Shown here one piece after another: positions 1-6,462 of a stretch of 18,655 nt of DNA. The DNA is from Methanosarcina baikalica (GTDB taxonomy: Archaea; Halobacteriota; Methanosarcinia; Methanosarcinales; Methanosarcinaceae): the NCBI RefSeq assembly GCF_031461075.1, contig NZ_JAVKPK010000068.1, positions 1-18,655 on the forward strand, read 5' to 3'. How positions within the stretch are numbered: the stretch's first letter is position 1; each line of letters starts with the position of its first letter. Both the position numbers and the translations under genes were made by a program. The notes under the pieces were generated by a model. That model was not told the DNA's origin and did not search any database. It saw only the letters and a list, made by a program, of their open reading frames with translations.

Positions 1-566
1 ATTTGAAATCTTCGTTTACTGGAATAAGCGGAGCTTTCATATTTTATCACCAGAGGAGGATTGTAAGTCCGCCTCAATAAAATTTACGATTTTATAAGAC
101 TTTAATTGGAATTTAAGTAAAAAATAAGATGTACTTTTTCTGGAGAAACCATTAATTGCCTTAATTCGTGGAAAAAAAGAAAACTACTCTTCAGTTTGAT
201 GGTGAGTTTAAGAGGACCCTATTTAAAGAGTATATATCATTTAAAAAACAGAATTTTCTCCCCCGAAGAGTGCCGGTTTCAGTTTTTTGCCCAAGATATC
301 GTCGTTTCCGGCTGCCAGTCTGAACTCGATAGGACACAGGAATTTTGTTTTCGGGCATTTATCCACACAAATCGATAAAGGTAAGACATTTATGAATGTG
401 GCCCTTAGTACGACTCTTCTTCATATGAGCCTTTGATACGACTTTCAATTAACGATAAAACTGGCCATCGACAATTATTAGCCGATCATTATAGAAAGTT
501 ACATTACGGATTGTTGCATTTTGACAAAAACAAGTGACAAAAAACAGGTGACTGCGAGACAAAGAA
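1..566. other. AT-rich left edge, no gene confidently called
   Basis: I see no well-supported gene here. A 60-codon plus-strand ORF at 196-378 has no Shine-Dalgarno sequence and unconvincing composition. On the minus strand two overlapping frames between about 241 and 410 look somewhat protein-like, one with a Cys-rich KCPKTKFLCPIEFRLAAG stretch ending at a TAA complementary to 241-243. Neither has a clear start or RBS, so this may be a decayed gene. At 53-75 GAGGAGGA and TCCGCCTC can form a small imperfect hairpin. Confidence 0.35.
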
Positions 567-1259
567 ATGGCTGACGTAAAAATTACCTGGCTTGGGCATG
601 CTGCTTTTTTGCTCGAAGCCGAAAAAAAAGTGTTAATTGACCCTTTTATTTCAGGAAACCCAATGGCTCCATTCAACCCTGAAGAACTGAACCCTGACAT
701 CATAGCCGTAACTCACGGACACCGCGACCACTTTGGAGATACGATAGAAATTGGAAAACGAACTGGATGTCGGATAATTTCCATTCATGAAGTTGCAAAC
801 TACATCAAATCAAAAGGAGTCTTTGCAGAAGGCATGAATAAGGGCGGTACAGTGCATGTGGAGGGCATAGCACTAACCATGACCGAGGCACTTCATTCCT
901 CTTCGATTGAAGCATCAGGTTTCAGTTTCGACGGGGGCTGTCCGGCAGGCTTTATAATAGGCATTGGCGGGCATTCCATCTACCACGCCGGAGATACCGG
1001 AGTATTTGGGGATATGCAGCTTATTGGTGAACTCTATGAACCTGAACTGGCCCTTCTGCCCATAGGAGACAGGTTTACAATGGGGATAAAAGAAGCCTTA
1101 AAAGCTGTAGAACTCATCCGGCCCAAGATTGTAGTGCCTATGCACTACAGCACCTTCGATATTATAAAACAGGATCCTGAAGAGTTCAAAAGAGCCGTTG
1201 AGGCAAAAGTCGATACAAAAGTCATTATTATGAAACCCGGAGAATCTATAGAACTGTAA
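567..1259 (+). CDS. UPF0173 metal-dependent hydrolase (MBL fold)
   Basis: A 230-residue protein of the UPF0173 branch of the metallo-beta-lactamase superfamily, full length for the family. The start MADVKITWLGHAAF is the usual beginning of these proteins. The metal-binding motif HGHRDH is at residues 50-55 (H50, H52, D54, H55). Further likely ligands are H110 in EALHSS, D143 in HAGDTGVF and H193 in VPMHYSTFD. These predict a dinuclear-metal cytoplasmic hydrolase; the substrate is unknown for the family. ATG 567 is preceded by only a weak purine stretch (GGTGACTGCGAG). The gene stands alone, with a MITE-like element starting 24 bp after its stop. Confident for the family, not for a reaction. 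Confidence 0.93.
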   Translation: MADVKITWLGHAAFLLEAEKKVLIDPFISGNPMAPFNPEELNPDIIAVTHGHRDHFGDTIEIGKRTGCRIISIHEVANYIKSKGVFAEGMNKGGTVHVEGIALTMTEALHSSSIEASGFSFDGGCPAGFIIGIGGHSIYHAGDTGVFGDMQLIGELYEPELALLPIGDRFTMGIKEALKAVELIRPKIVVPMHYSTFDIIKQDPEEFKRAVEAKVDTKVIIMKPGESIEL

Positions 1260-1283
1260 AATCATGGCATTAGAGAAAGAAAG

Positions 1284-1459
1284 GTATCCTCTTCAAATTC
1301 AATGGAGAATTTTCCAACTCGAAAACTATTCAACAAATTTACCACACAGTTATAAAGTTAAATGTGTCGTTTGAAGCTGTTTATTAAACTTAATTAAATT
1401 TTTAGTTTTTTAGCAAATACATGAAATTTACTTTTACCCATACAATTTGAAGAGGATAC
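1284..1459. mobile_element. MITE-like element with 16-bp TIRs and 8-bp TSD
   Basis: A 176-bp non-coding element. The left end GTATCCTCTTCAAATT (1284-1299) and right end AATTTGAAGAGGATAC (1444-1459) are perfect 16-bp inverted repeats; the similarity runs to about 22 bp with two mismatches. The element is bracketed by a perfect direct repeat AAAGAAAG (1276-1283 and 1460-1467), as expected of an 8-bp target-site duplication. The interior is AT-rich without an ORF, so it must have been moved by a transposase encoded elsewhere. 8-bp duplications occur in several IS families, so I do not name the parent. A further copy of the terminal repeat lies at 17641-17656. Confidence 0.82.
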
Positions 1460-1586
1460 AAAGAAAGGAATAAAAGCCTTCGCTGAATAAAGAAAGACAC
1501 TTACGATAGAAGGACCACCACAGCAATAACTTTTATCGCTCCCAACTAATTTTGCAAGAAGCAGGTCCAATTTTCAGCTTTAGAAA

Positions 1587-1630
1587 GGTATATATAGTTT
1601 CTCAAATTCAATGGTTATTGATATGATTGA
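1587..1630 (+). promoter_or_regulatory. arsR promoter with possible self-operator
   Basis: A TATA-like box, GGTATATATAG at 1588-1598, lies just upstream of the ArsR start, with a purine-rich GAAAG before it as a possible BRE. The usual archaeal spacing would put transcription near 1615-1620, giving a leaderless or near-leaderless message starting at ATG 1611 or ATG 1623. The 12-mer TGATATGATTGA (1619-1630) recurs exactly at 2311-2322 before the permease, beside an inverted repeat. ArsR binding to both sites is inference. Confidence 0.45.
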
Positions 1631-1925
1631 TGGAGAAAATATACAGCTTTTCAAGGCGCTAAGCGAAGATACCAGGTACAGGATCATCGGGGCTCTTCTT
1701 GAAGCCGAGAGCAAATGCGAAGAGAAAAGATGTGGTTACTGCAAAGGAGAGCTATGTGCATGTGAGATCCCGGAACTCATTGGCAAAACCCAGTCCAATA
1801 CCTCAATGCATCTTGCAAAGTTGCTGGATTGGGGGATAATTAAAGTAAGAAAAGAAGGGAAGATGAGATTATATTCTATAAAAAACGAAAAAGTCAGGAA
1901 GGTTTTGAAAGTTGTTGAAGAGTAA
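1611..1925 (+). CDS. ArsR/SmtB-family metalloid-sensing regulator
   Basis: A 104-residue winged-helix repressor of the ArsR/SmtB family, normal length. The N-terminal helix reads FKALSEDTRYRIIGALLE (residues 14-31). The recognition region QSNTSMHLAKLLDWGIIKVRK is at about 61-81, followed by a wing ending MRLYSI. Family members derepress metalloid or heavy-metal resistance genes when thiolates bind the inducer. Here the sensing region is unusually rich in cysteine: C36, C41, C44, C49 and C51, the last two in GELCACE, matching the classical ELCxC site. ATG 1611 has no visible Shine-Dalgarno; ATG 1623 (codon 5) is an alternative for a leaderless transcript. It lies 455 bp upstream of a UPF0718 permease on the same strand, which it probably regulates. 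Confidence 0.9.
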   Translation: MVIDMIDGENIQLFKALSEDTRYRIIGALLEAESKCEEKRCGYCKGELCACEIPELIGKTQSNTSMHLAKLLDWGIIKVRKEGKMRLYSIKNEKVRKVLKVVEE

Positions 1926-2280
1926 TTTTTACCACTAATACAATTAAAACTTCATAATTATCCTACCTGAAGGACATCCTCCTGCAAGGGAATAGATTTT
2001 TCTTGCCTGGCTTTTCTTCAGCAATAAATGCAATCTTCACTGTTTCAACTTACCAGTGATTTGCCGATGAAGATAGCTTTTTTCTTTTCCGTAAATAATT
2101 CATTTACGTATTTCTGCAACCTTTCCAGGAATGTTTTTTTCTAATTTACTTTATAGCTTTCTCGACTATTCAGAGAATTCGCGGGCTTATTTTCAGAAAA
2201 AATGTAAAAAACATTTTGACGCAGGCACAAAAACTTATCGAATTTAAAAAATTGGAAATTTCTGGCTTTATGGACAACTT
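1926..2280. other. Intergenic stretch, possible minus-strand gene remnant
   Basis: No intact gene. On the minus strand a short stop-bounded stretch from about 2137 down to 2045 encodes FLERLQKYVNELFTEKKKAI followed by FIGKSLVS. It is followed in another frame (about 2035-1965) by VKIAFIAEEKPGKKNLFP. Together these look like leftovers of a frameshifted gene, but I cannot identify it. The rest is AT-rich spacer. Confidence 0.25.
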
Positions 2281-2380
2281 AATATAGTAATAAATAATAT
2301 CAATATATACTGATATGATTGAAAATTGAGATGCACGATACTAAAACGAAATAACAAATTTATAAAAGAAGGACTTCAAA
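2281..2380 (+). promoter_or_regulatory. Permease promoter with ArsR-type operator
   Basis: An AT-rich inverted repeat, ATATCA (2297-2302) and TGATAT (2311-2316) separated by 8 nt, overlaps a TATA-like AATATATAC at 2302-2310. This is the half-site geometry expected for an ArsR/SmtB dimer, placed so that binding would block TBP. The right arm begins the 12-mer shared with the arsR start region. A Shine-Dalgarno-like AGAAGGA lies about 8 nt before ATG 2381. Direct ArsR control is inferred from position and symmetry. Confidence 0.5.
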
Positions 2381-3352
2381 ATGGTTGACATATTCTATCC
2401 TCTTCAATGGATTGCTGACAAACTGACATATGAGGTGTTTGGGATTGCACCTGATACTAACCTTGGAGCAAGTGTCAATTTCATCATTTACGATGTGATG
2501 AAAATCTTCGTCCTTCTGGCCGTGATGATTTTTTTCATCTCCTACCTCAGAACCTATATCACCCCAGAAAAAACCCGAAAAGTGCTCGGAGGTAAAAAAG
2601 GATTGCAATATCATCTACTTGCCTCCCTGATAGGAACGATTACCCCTTTTTGTTCATGTTCATCTGTTCCAATCTTCATAGGGTTTGTTGAAGCCGGAGT
2701 TCCTTTAGGAGTAACTTTCTCCTTCCTTATTACCTCTCCTCTGGTAAACGAAGCCGCGGTTGCTGCACTGTGGGCCACTATTGGCCTAAAAGCAACTTTA
2801 ATTTATGTGATCTCAGGCACTTTGCTTGGTGTGTTTGGTGGGTATTTTATAGGCCTCCTGAAAATGGAAAAATACGTAGCTGATTTCGTTTACAAGATAA
2901 AAGTGGGGGATCAGACTAAAAAGCTGGAAGATCTGAATATAAAAGAAAGGGCTACTATCTCCTATGAAAGCGTTAAGGATATAGTGGGAAAAGTCTGGAT
3001 ATATGTGATTATCGGAGTCACTCTGGGAGGAATCTTCCATGGCTATGCACCCGAAGGCATCCTGGCAAAATATGCAGGCAAGGACAATCCGTTTGCCGTC
3101 CCAATTGCAGTTCTTATAGGGGTGCCTCTTTACTCGAACGTAATGGCCATGATTCCTGTTATAGAAAGCCTAATCGGCAAAGGGCTTCCAATAGGGACTG
3201 CCCTTGCCTTTCTTATGGCCGTTAATGCAATTTCCCTTCCCGAAATAATAATCCTGAAAAAGGTGCTTAAAAACAGGCTTATAGGAGTCTTTGTTTTAAT
3301 TATTACAGCATCTATCATTTTTACGGGATATCTATTCAACATTATTCTGTGA
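2381..3352 (+). CDS. UPF0718/ArsP-like permease
   Basis: A 323-residue polytopic membrane protein of the UPF0718 (DUF318) permease family, to which ArsP, an exporter of trivalent organoarsenicals, belongs. Hydrophobic segments are visible at about 36-55, 80-100, 108-130, 138-160, 203-220, 237-258, 270-290 and 298-322. The family signature TPFCSCSSVP is at residues 88-97; C91 and C93 are the likely substrate thiolates in the membrane. SPLVNEAA (119-126) and NPFAVPIAVLIGVPLYSN (236-253) are further conserved regions. A soluble loop of about 40 residues separates the two halves. It is followed on the same strand by a mini-thioredoxin, a common partner of this family. The exact substrate (methylarsenite, another soft metal, or thiol compounds) cannot be read from sequence. 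Confidence 0.9.
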   Translation: MVDIFYPLQWIADKLTYEVFGIAPDTNLGASVNFIIYDVMKIFVLLAVMIFFISYLRTYITPEKTRKVLGGKKGLQYHLLASLIGTITPFCSCSSVPIFIGFVEAGVPLGVTFSFLITSPLVNEAAVAALWATIGLKATLIYVISGTLLGVFGGYFIGLLKMEKYVADFVYKIKVGDQTKKLEDLNIKERATISYESVKDIVGKVWIYVIIGVTLGGIFHGYAPEGILAKYAGKDNPFAVPIAVLIGVPLYSNVMAMIPVIESLIGKGLPIGTALAFLMAVNAISLPEIIILKKVLKNRLIGVFVLIITASIIFTGYLFNIIL

Positions 3353-3436
3353 AACTGAAGTATTACTGAAGCTTGAAAAAGACAGAAAAAATATCCAAAG
3401 ACCAAAAAATAAAAACCAAAATATGAGGTTGAAAAC

Positions 3437-3670
3437 ATGAAAATCGAAATTCTTGGAACTGGCTGTTCAAAATGTAAGAAAACAAAGGAAGTCATTGAAA
3501 AGATACTAAAGCAAGCTGGTGTTGAAGCCGAAGTTGTTAAAGTTGAGGATTTTGAAACGATCCTGAACTACGGTGTCATGGTCACTCCTGCGGTTGTTAT
3601 TGACGGAGAAGTAAAGGTTGCAGGAAAAATTCCGGATGAAAAAGACATCAGAAAATGGATCACTAAATAA
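3437..3670 (+). CDS. Mini-thioredoxin (redox-active disulfide protein 2 type)
   Basis: A 77-residue thioredoxin-fold protein of the small archaeal type (MTH895-like, redox-active disulfide protein 2). The active site CSKC is at residues 10-13 near the N-terminus, after the first beta strand MKIEILGTG. The cis-proline segment VMVTPAVVIDGEV is at about 47-59. A good Shine-Dalgarno, GAGGT, sits about 7 nt before ATG 3437. The gene is 84 bp after the permease and 71 bp before the DGC gene, so it probably belongs to the same transcript. It may reduce the permease cysteines or a metalloid-thiol adduct; this role is inferred from the repeated association of the two families. Confidence 0.9.
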   Translation: MKIEILGTGCSKCKKTKEVIEKILKQAGVEAEVVKVEDFETILNYGVMVTPAVVIDGEVKVAGKIPDEKDIRKWITK

Positions 3671-3741
3671 AAGAAAAGGAAAAATTACCACTTAAAGGAC
3701 TAAAATAACCGAAAGTAGATTCAAGAAGGAGAGAAATAAAT

Positions 3742-4125
3742 ATGACAGAAAACGTAAAATGTGGATGTGGAACTGCAAACGTTGCAATCTTTCCATGTGC
3801 CGGGGCTTCAAACGTAGGACAGTTCTCAAACAAAATTGCAATAGAACTCGATAAAAAAGAAATCGGAAACATGATGTGCACCGTCGGGATCGGAGCGCGA
3901 GCTCCCGGACTCATGAAATCTGCTGAAGCTTCAGATAGGATAATTGCAATTGACGGCTGCCCGGTGAACTGTGCGCGCAAAACCCTTGAACTGGCAGGCT
4001 TTAAAATAGACCGTCACATTGTTATCTCCGAACTGGGAATCAAAAAAACAAAAGATAGAGACCTCAAAGACGCTGAAGTCGCAGAAGTTCTTGAAAAGAC
4101 CCTTGAGACCCTGCAGTCCGAGTAA
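3742..4125 (+). CDS. DGC-domain putative zinc-binding protein
   Basis: A 127-residue cytoplasmic protein of the DGC family, named for the Asp-Gly-Cys triplet, here D71-G72-C73 in IAIDGCPVNCARK. Cysteines are C7 and C9 (KCGCG), C19 (IFPCAG), C46 (MMCTVG), C73 and C77, all placed as in a metal-binding fold. Family members are annotated as putative zinc-binding proteins of unknown function. A strong Shine-Dalgarno (AAGGAGAG) precedes ATG 3742. It lies between the mini-thioredoxin and another Cys-rich small gene. A perfect 8-bp hairpin spans its stop codon. A role in metal or metalloid handling or sensing beside the permease is inferred from context only. Confidence 0.85.
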   Translation: MTENVKCGCGTANVAIFPCAGASNVGQFSNKIAIELDKKEIGNMMCTVGIGARAPGLMKSAEASDRIIAIDGCPVNCARKTLELAGFKIDRHIVISELGIKKTKDRDLKDAEVAEVLEKTLETLQSE

Positions 4126-4134
4126 TCTCGGACT
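4115..4134 (+). promoter_or_regulatory. Perfect hairpin enclosing the DGC-gene stop codon
   Basis: AGTCCGAG (4115-4122) and CTCGGACT (4127-4134) form a perfect 8-bp stem with the 4-nt loop TAAT, which holds the TAA stop codon. No T-run follows, so it is not a typical intrinsic terminator. A processing, stability or partial-attenuation element between cistrons is possible. A second short repeat, TTTACG (4166-4171) and CGTAAA (4178-4183), lies 32 nt further on. Confidence 0.55.
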
Positions 4135-4210
4135 CAACCAATCTTTACATTCTGACTTATACTTATTTACGGATAATCGTAAAACGTACATAACTAAAAA
4201 AGGTGATATC

Positions 4211-4534
4211 TTGACTGCTACACTTACTGTAAACTCCACTCTTTGTGGGTTTGTTCACAAAATCCGTGGAAGCAAAAAAGGAAACAAAATCATTGTTGAT
4301 ATCGAAACCCCATGTGAAAAGATAAAGAAATTCTCTCATATGGAAATTCCCACGATGGAAATCCTGGACATCAAGAATAACTACGTGATTGATAGGGCAC
4401 AGGAAGCGAATTGCTCCTCGAATTGCCTTGTGCCCTGTGCAGTGCTCAACCTCTGCAGATTGGAGAGCGGATTCCTTGCAAAATCTCTGGCAAAAAAAGC
4501 AGGTAGCATCAGTATCGAATTCAATGAAGTCTGA
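4211..4534 (+). CDS. Small Cys-rich protein, DUF6951-like (TTG start)
   Basis: A 107-residue soluble protein I take to be the archaeal DUF6951 family; function unknown. The frame is open from 4019, but the upstream part overlaps the DGC gene and looks non-coding. I chose TTG 4211 because AGGTGA sits 5-10 nt before it and the protein-like sequence begins there (MTATLTVNSTLCGFVHKIRG). The six cysteines are C12, C35 and a cluster C68, C72, C76, C82 (ANCSSNCLVPCAVLNLC), resembling a metal-binding site. It ends the series permease, thioredoxin, DGC protein, Cys-rich protein. A metal or metalloid chaperone role is speculation from spacing of cysteines and context. Confidence 0.75.
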   Translation: MTATLTVNSTLCGFVHKIRGSKKGNKIIVDIETPCEKIKKFSHMEIPTMEILDIKNNYVIDRAQEANCSSNCLVPCAVLNLCRLESGFLAKSLAKKAGSISIEFNEV

Positions 4535-5013
4535 AACTATCTTTTATAAGCTTGCTCTGTTTTGTACGCCTTGGTATACGCCGATAACGACGATATAAGC
4601 CGACAAGTAAGACAGGATGGCATACAGGAACACACAACCCTGATAAGGAATATCATGTGGACGAAAAGCACGATTGAAGACCTGAAAACTCATATATAGG
4701 CACCTTATAAACAGTTGCACACGAGAGCGAGTAGATCGAAAAACTAGATCGGAAAATGCATAAGCCGAACTGTCCACGTTCAACGTTTGATCTAGGAGAA
4801 TAACAGGTCAAACATAAGCTGTTTCTGGAGAATACGGAAAATAAATATCGTGGTGAAAGTTGCTAGTGCTTCGATTCCAAAATAAATTCCTTATTTAATG
4901 AAAAATTCGTGAACGATGAATATACTCGAAAGTCAAGTTTTGTGAATCTACTTCGGAATCGCAGTACTAGTAGTGCCAAAGTTGTGTAAGCTAGACAAGC
5001 AATTATAAACATT
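4535..5013. other. Non-coding stretch with several potential stems
   Basis: No credible ORF is present. The portion at about 4560-4820 is less AT-rich than other spacers here and holds several complementary segments. GTGGAC 4657-4662 can pair with GTCCAC 4772-4777, CTAGATC 4744-4750 with GATCTAG 4789-4795, and GTTTGATC 4785-4792 with GGTCAAAC 4806-4813 (one wobble). Some of these are mutually exclusive or pseudoknotted. It could be a non-coding RNA, a decayed intron or a decayed IS; none is demonstrated. Confidence 0.35.
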
Positions 5014-5020
5014 ATTATAA

Positions 5021-5215
5021 CCCTAATTTGACAGATCCTGCTAATTAATACAGTATTTTCTTACAAAAAACACGTTGCATCGACACATTATATTTTTATA
5101 AAATGAAAATGTCAAAAATCAATAAACACAAGATATAAATTTGAATTGTATGTAGAAAACAGAAGCATGAAGCCCATTTATACATTAAAAAATGTATGCT
5201 TCTGTCAAATTAGGG
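5021..5215. mobile_element. MITE-like element with 6-bp TTATAA duplication
   Basis: A 195-bp element with perfect terminal inverted repeats: CCCTAATTTGACAGA at 5021-5035 and its complement TCTGTCAAATTAGGG at 5201-5215. It is flanked by TTATAA on both sides (5015-5020 and 5216-5221), consistent with a palindromic 6-bp target duplication, so the full inverted repeat reads 22 bp. No ORF lies inside. An internal hairpin joins ACAGAAGCAT (5159-5168) to ATGCTTCTGT (5196-5205), overlapping the right end. The parent transposon is not in this window. The element ends 43 bp before the acyltransferase start and so makes up its upstream region. Confidence 0.8.
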
Positions 5216-5258
5216 TTATAATATAAACACTGGCAATTTATTGGGGTATGGGATTAAT

Positions 5259-6389
5259 ATGAGACTTCACTGGATTGATACTTTAAAAGGGATTGGAATT
5301 ATGCTTGTGGTACTTGGACACCACAGCTTACCTACAGCGTTAGATACTTATATATTTTCTTTTCACATGCCACTCTTCTTTTTTATTTCCGGATTTATTT
5401 TTGATTTCGGGAAATACTCAAAATCAGGAGCTAATTTTGTAAAGGGAAAATTCAGGTCTCTTATTATACCTTACTTCTTTTTTGCATTGTTAACCTGCCT
5501 GTTTTACTGTTTACTGGATGCAGCATACCAGCCAATAGTTACAAATATTGAGTTTTGCGGAGCTAATGCCCTTTATAGGATTTACTCCATTCTTTATGCA
5601 CTTGGTCCATTAATTTCTTATAACCCACCTCTTTGGTTCTTACCTTGCCTTTTCGTGACTGAACTTCTTTTTTATGGATTTGCGAAGAAATATTATACGG
5701 AACCAAGAAAACTTGTTTTCTGTCTTATTGCGATTGGAATTATAGGTTACCTTTATGCGATGTATGTACCCTTCAGGTTGCTCTGGAATGCTGATGTGGC
5801 CCTCACTGCCGTAGTTTTTTACGGAGCAGGTAACTTATTTAAGAAATTCACAGAATCAGGAATAAATTCTGAAGCTAATTCAATTTTGGAATCAGATTTA
5901 AAATTTGGTAAAGCTTTCTTCAGATGTAATAGTATCTTTACTGGAATCTTTATCCTTCTGAATTTCTTATATTTACGATATCTTTTAGAATTTTCAAAAA
6001 CAGATATTATGAGTATGAATACACTGAAATATGGAAGTTTCCTTTCATTTTACCTTCTAGCTTTTTCAGGGACTTTTGCCTTTGTTTTTTCCTTTAAAAA
6101 AATTGGGAGTTCAAAGATACTGGAATTTTACGGGAGAAATAGCATTATTGTGCTCGCGCTCCATTTTCCTCTGAAAGATATCCTTACAAAACTAGCAGTT
6201 TTAACCTTCGGGCTTGATGTTCAGCATTTCTATTATAATGCTCCTTTCGCCCTTATATTAACAGGACTGAATCTTCTCCTTATGGTGCCCATTATCTATG
6301 TTATCAACAATTATTTCCCCTTTCTCCTGGGAAAAAAGAGATTTTCCGCTGGAGTTGGAGATCTTAGAACTCTTTTCACAAAATTGTAA
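5259..6389 (+). CDS. Membrane acyltransferase, acyltransferase-3 family
   Basis: A 376-residue polytopic protein of the acyltransferase 3 (OafA/NolL-like) family, which transfers acyl groups to sugars or surface glycans at the cytoplasmic membrane. The N-terminus RLHWIDTLKGIGIMLVVLGH matches the family's opening motif, with the conserved His in LGHHSLP and FSFHMPLFFFISGFIF next. About ten hydrophobic segments follow, and PPLWFLPCLF is another typical motif. I prefer ATG 5259, because GGGA at 5250-5253 is suitably placed, over TTG 5241, which would add MGYGIN. Many genes of this type sit in glycan loci, but no glycan genes surround this one. A MITE-like element occupies its upstream region. 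The gene converges with arsM. Confidence 0.88.
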   Translation: MRLHWIDTLKGIGIMLVVLGHHSLPTALDTYIFSFHMPLFFFISGFIFDFGKYSKSGANFVKGKFRSLIIPYFFFALLTCLFYCLLDAAYQPIVTNIEFCGANALYRIYSILYALGPLISYNPPLWFLPCLFVTELLFYGFAKKYYTEPRKLVFCLIAIGIIGYLYAMYVPFRLLWNADVALTAVVFYGAGNLFKKFTESGINSEANSILESDLKFGKAFFRCNSIFTGIFILLNFLYLRYLLEFSKTDIMSMNTLKYGSFLSFYLLAFSGTFAFVFSFKKIGSSKILEFYGRNSIIVLALHFPLKDILTKLAVLTFGLDVQHFYYNAPFALILTGLNLLLMVPIIYVINNYFPFLLGKKRFSAGVGDLRTLFTKL

Positions 6390-6439
6390 ATTAATGTATT
6401 AACCTACGATAGCTTTGTGCTTCAAGTGCTTAAGTCTAG

Positions 6440-6462
6440 GGTAAAAAAGCTAGAAAACGTTC
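6440..6462 (-). terminator. Probable T-rich terminator of arsM
   Basis: Read on the minus strand, arsM is followed within about 20 nt by TTTTCTAGCTTTTTTACCC, a pyrimidine-rich stretch with a T6 run as used by archaeal transcription termination. It lies in the 73-bp gap between two convergent genes. No strong hairpin is present. Confidence 0.4.

Noticed and set aside
196..378. 60-codon plus-strand ORF
   Set aside because: No ribosome site and no family resemblance; the opposite strand is at least as protein-like.
449..703. 84-codon minus-strand ORF overlapping the UPF0173 gene
   Set aside because: Antisense to the conserved N-terminus of a well-supported gene; composition typical of a shadow frame.
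2387..2405. MITE-like end inside the permease coding start
   Set aside because: The similarity to the 1284-1459 end is short and gapped, and the sequence encodes ordinary permease residues; probably chance.
4019..4210. Upstream extension of the Cys-rich gene from ATG 4019
   Set aside because: It overlaps the DGC gene and a hairpin, and is not protein-like; TTG 4211 has a ribosome site.
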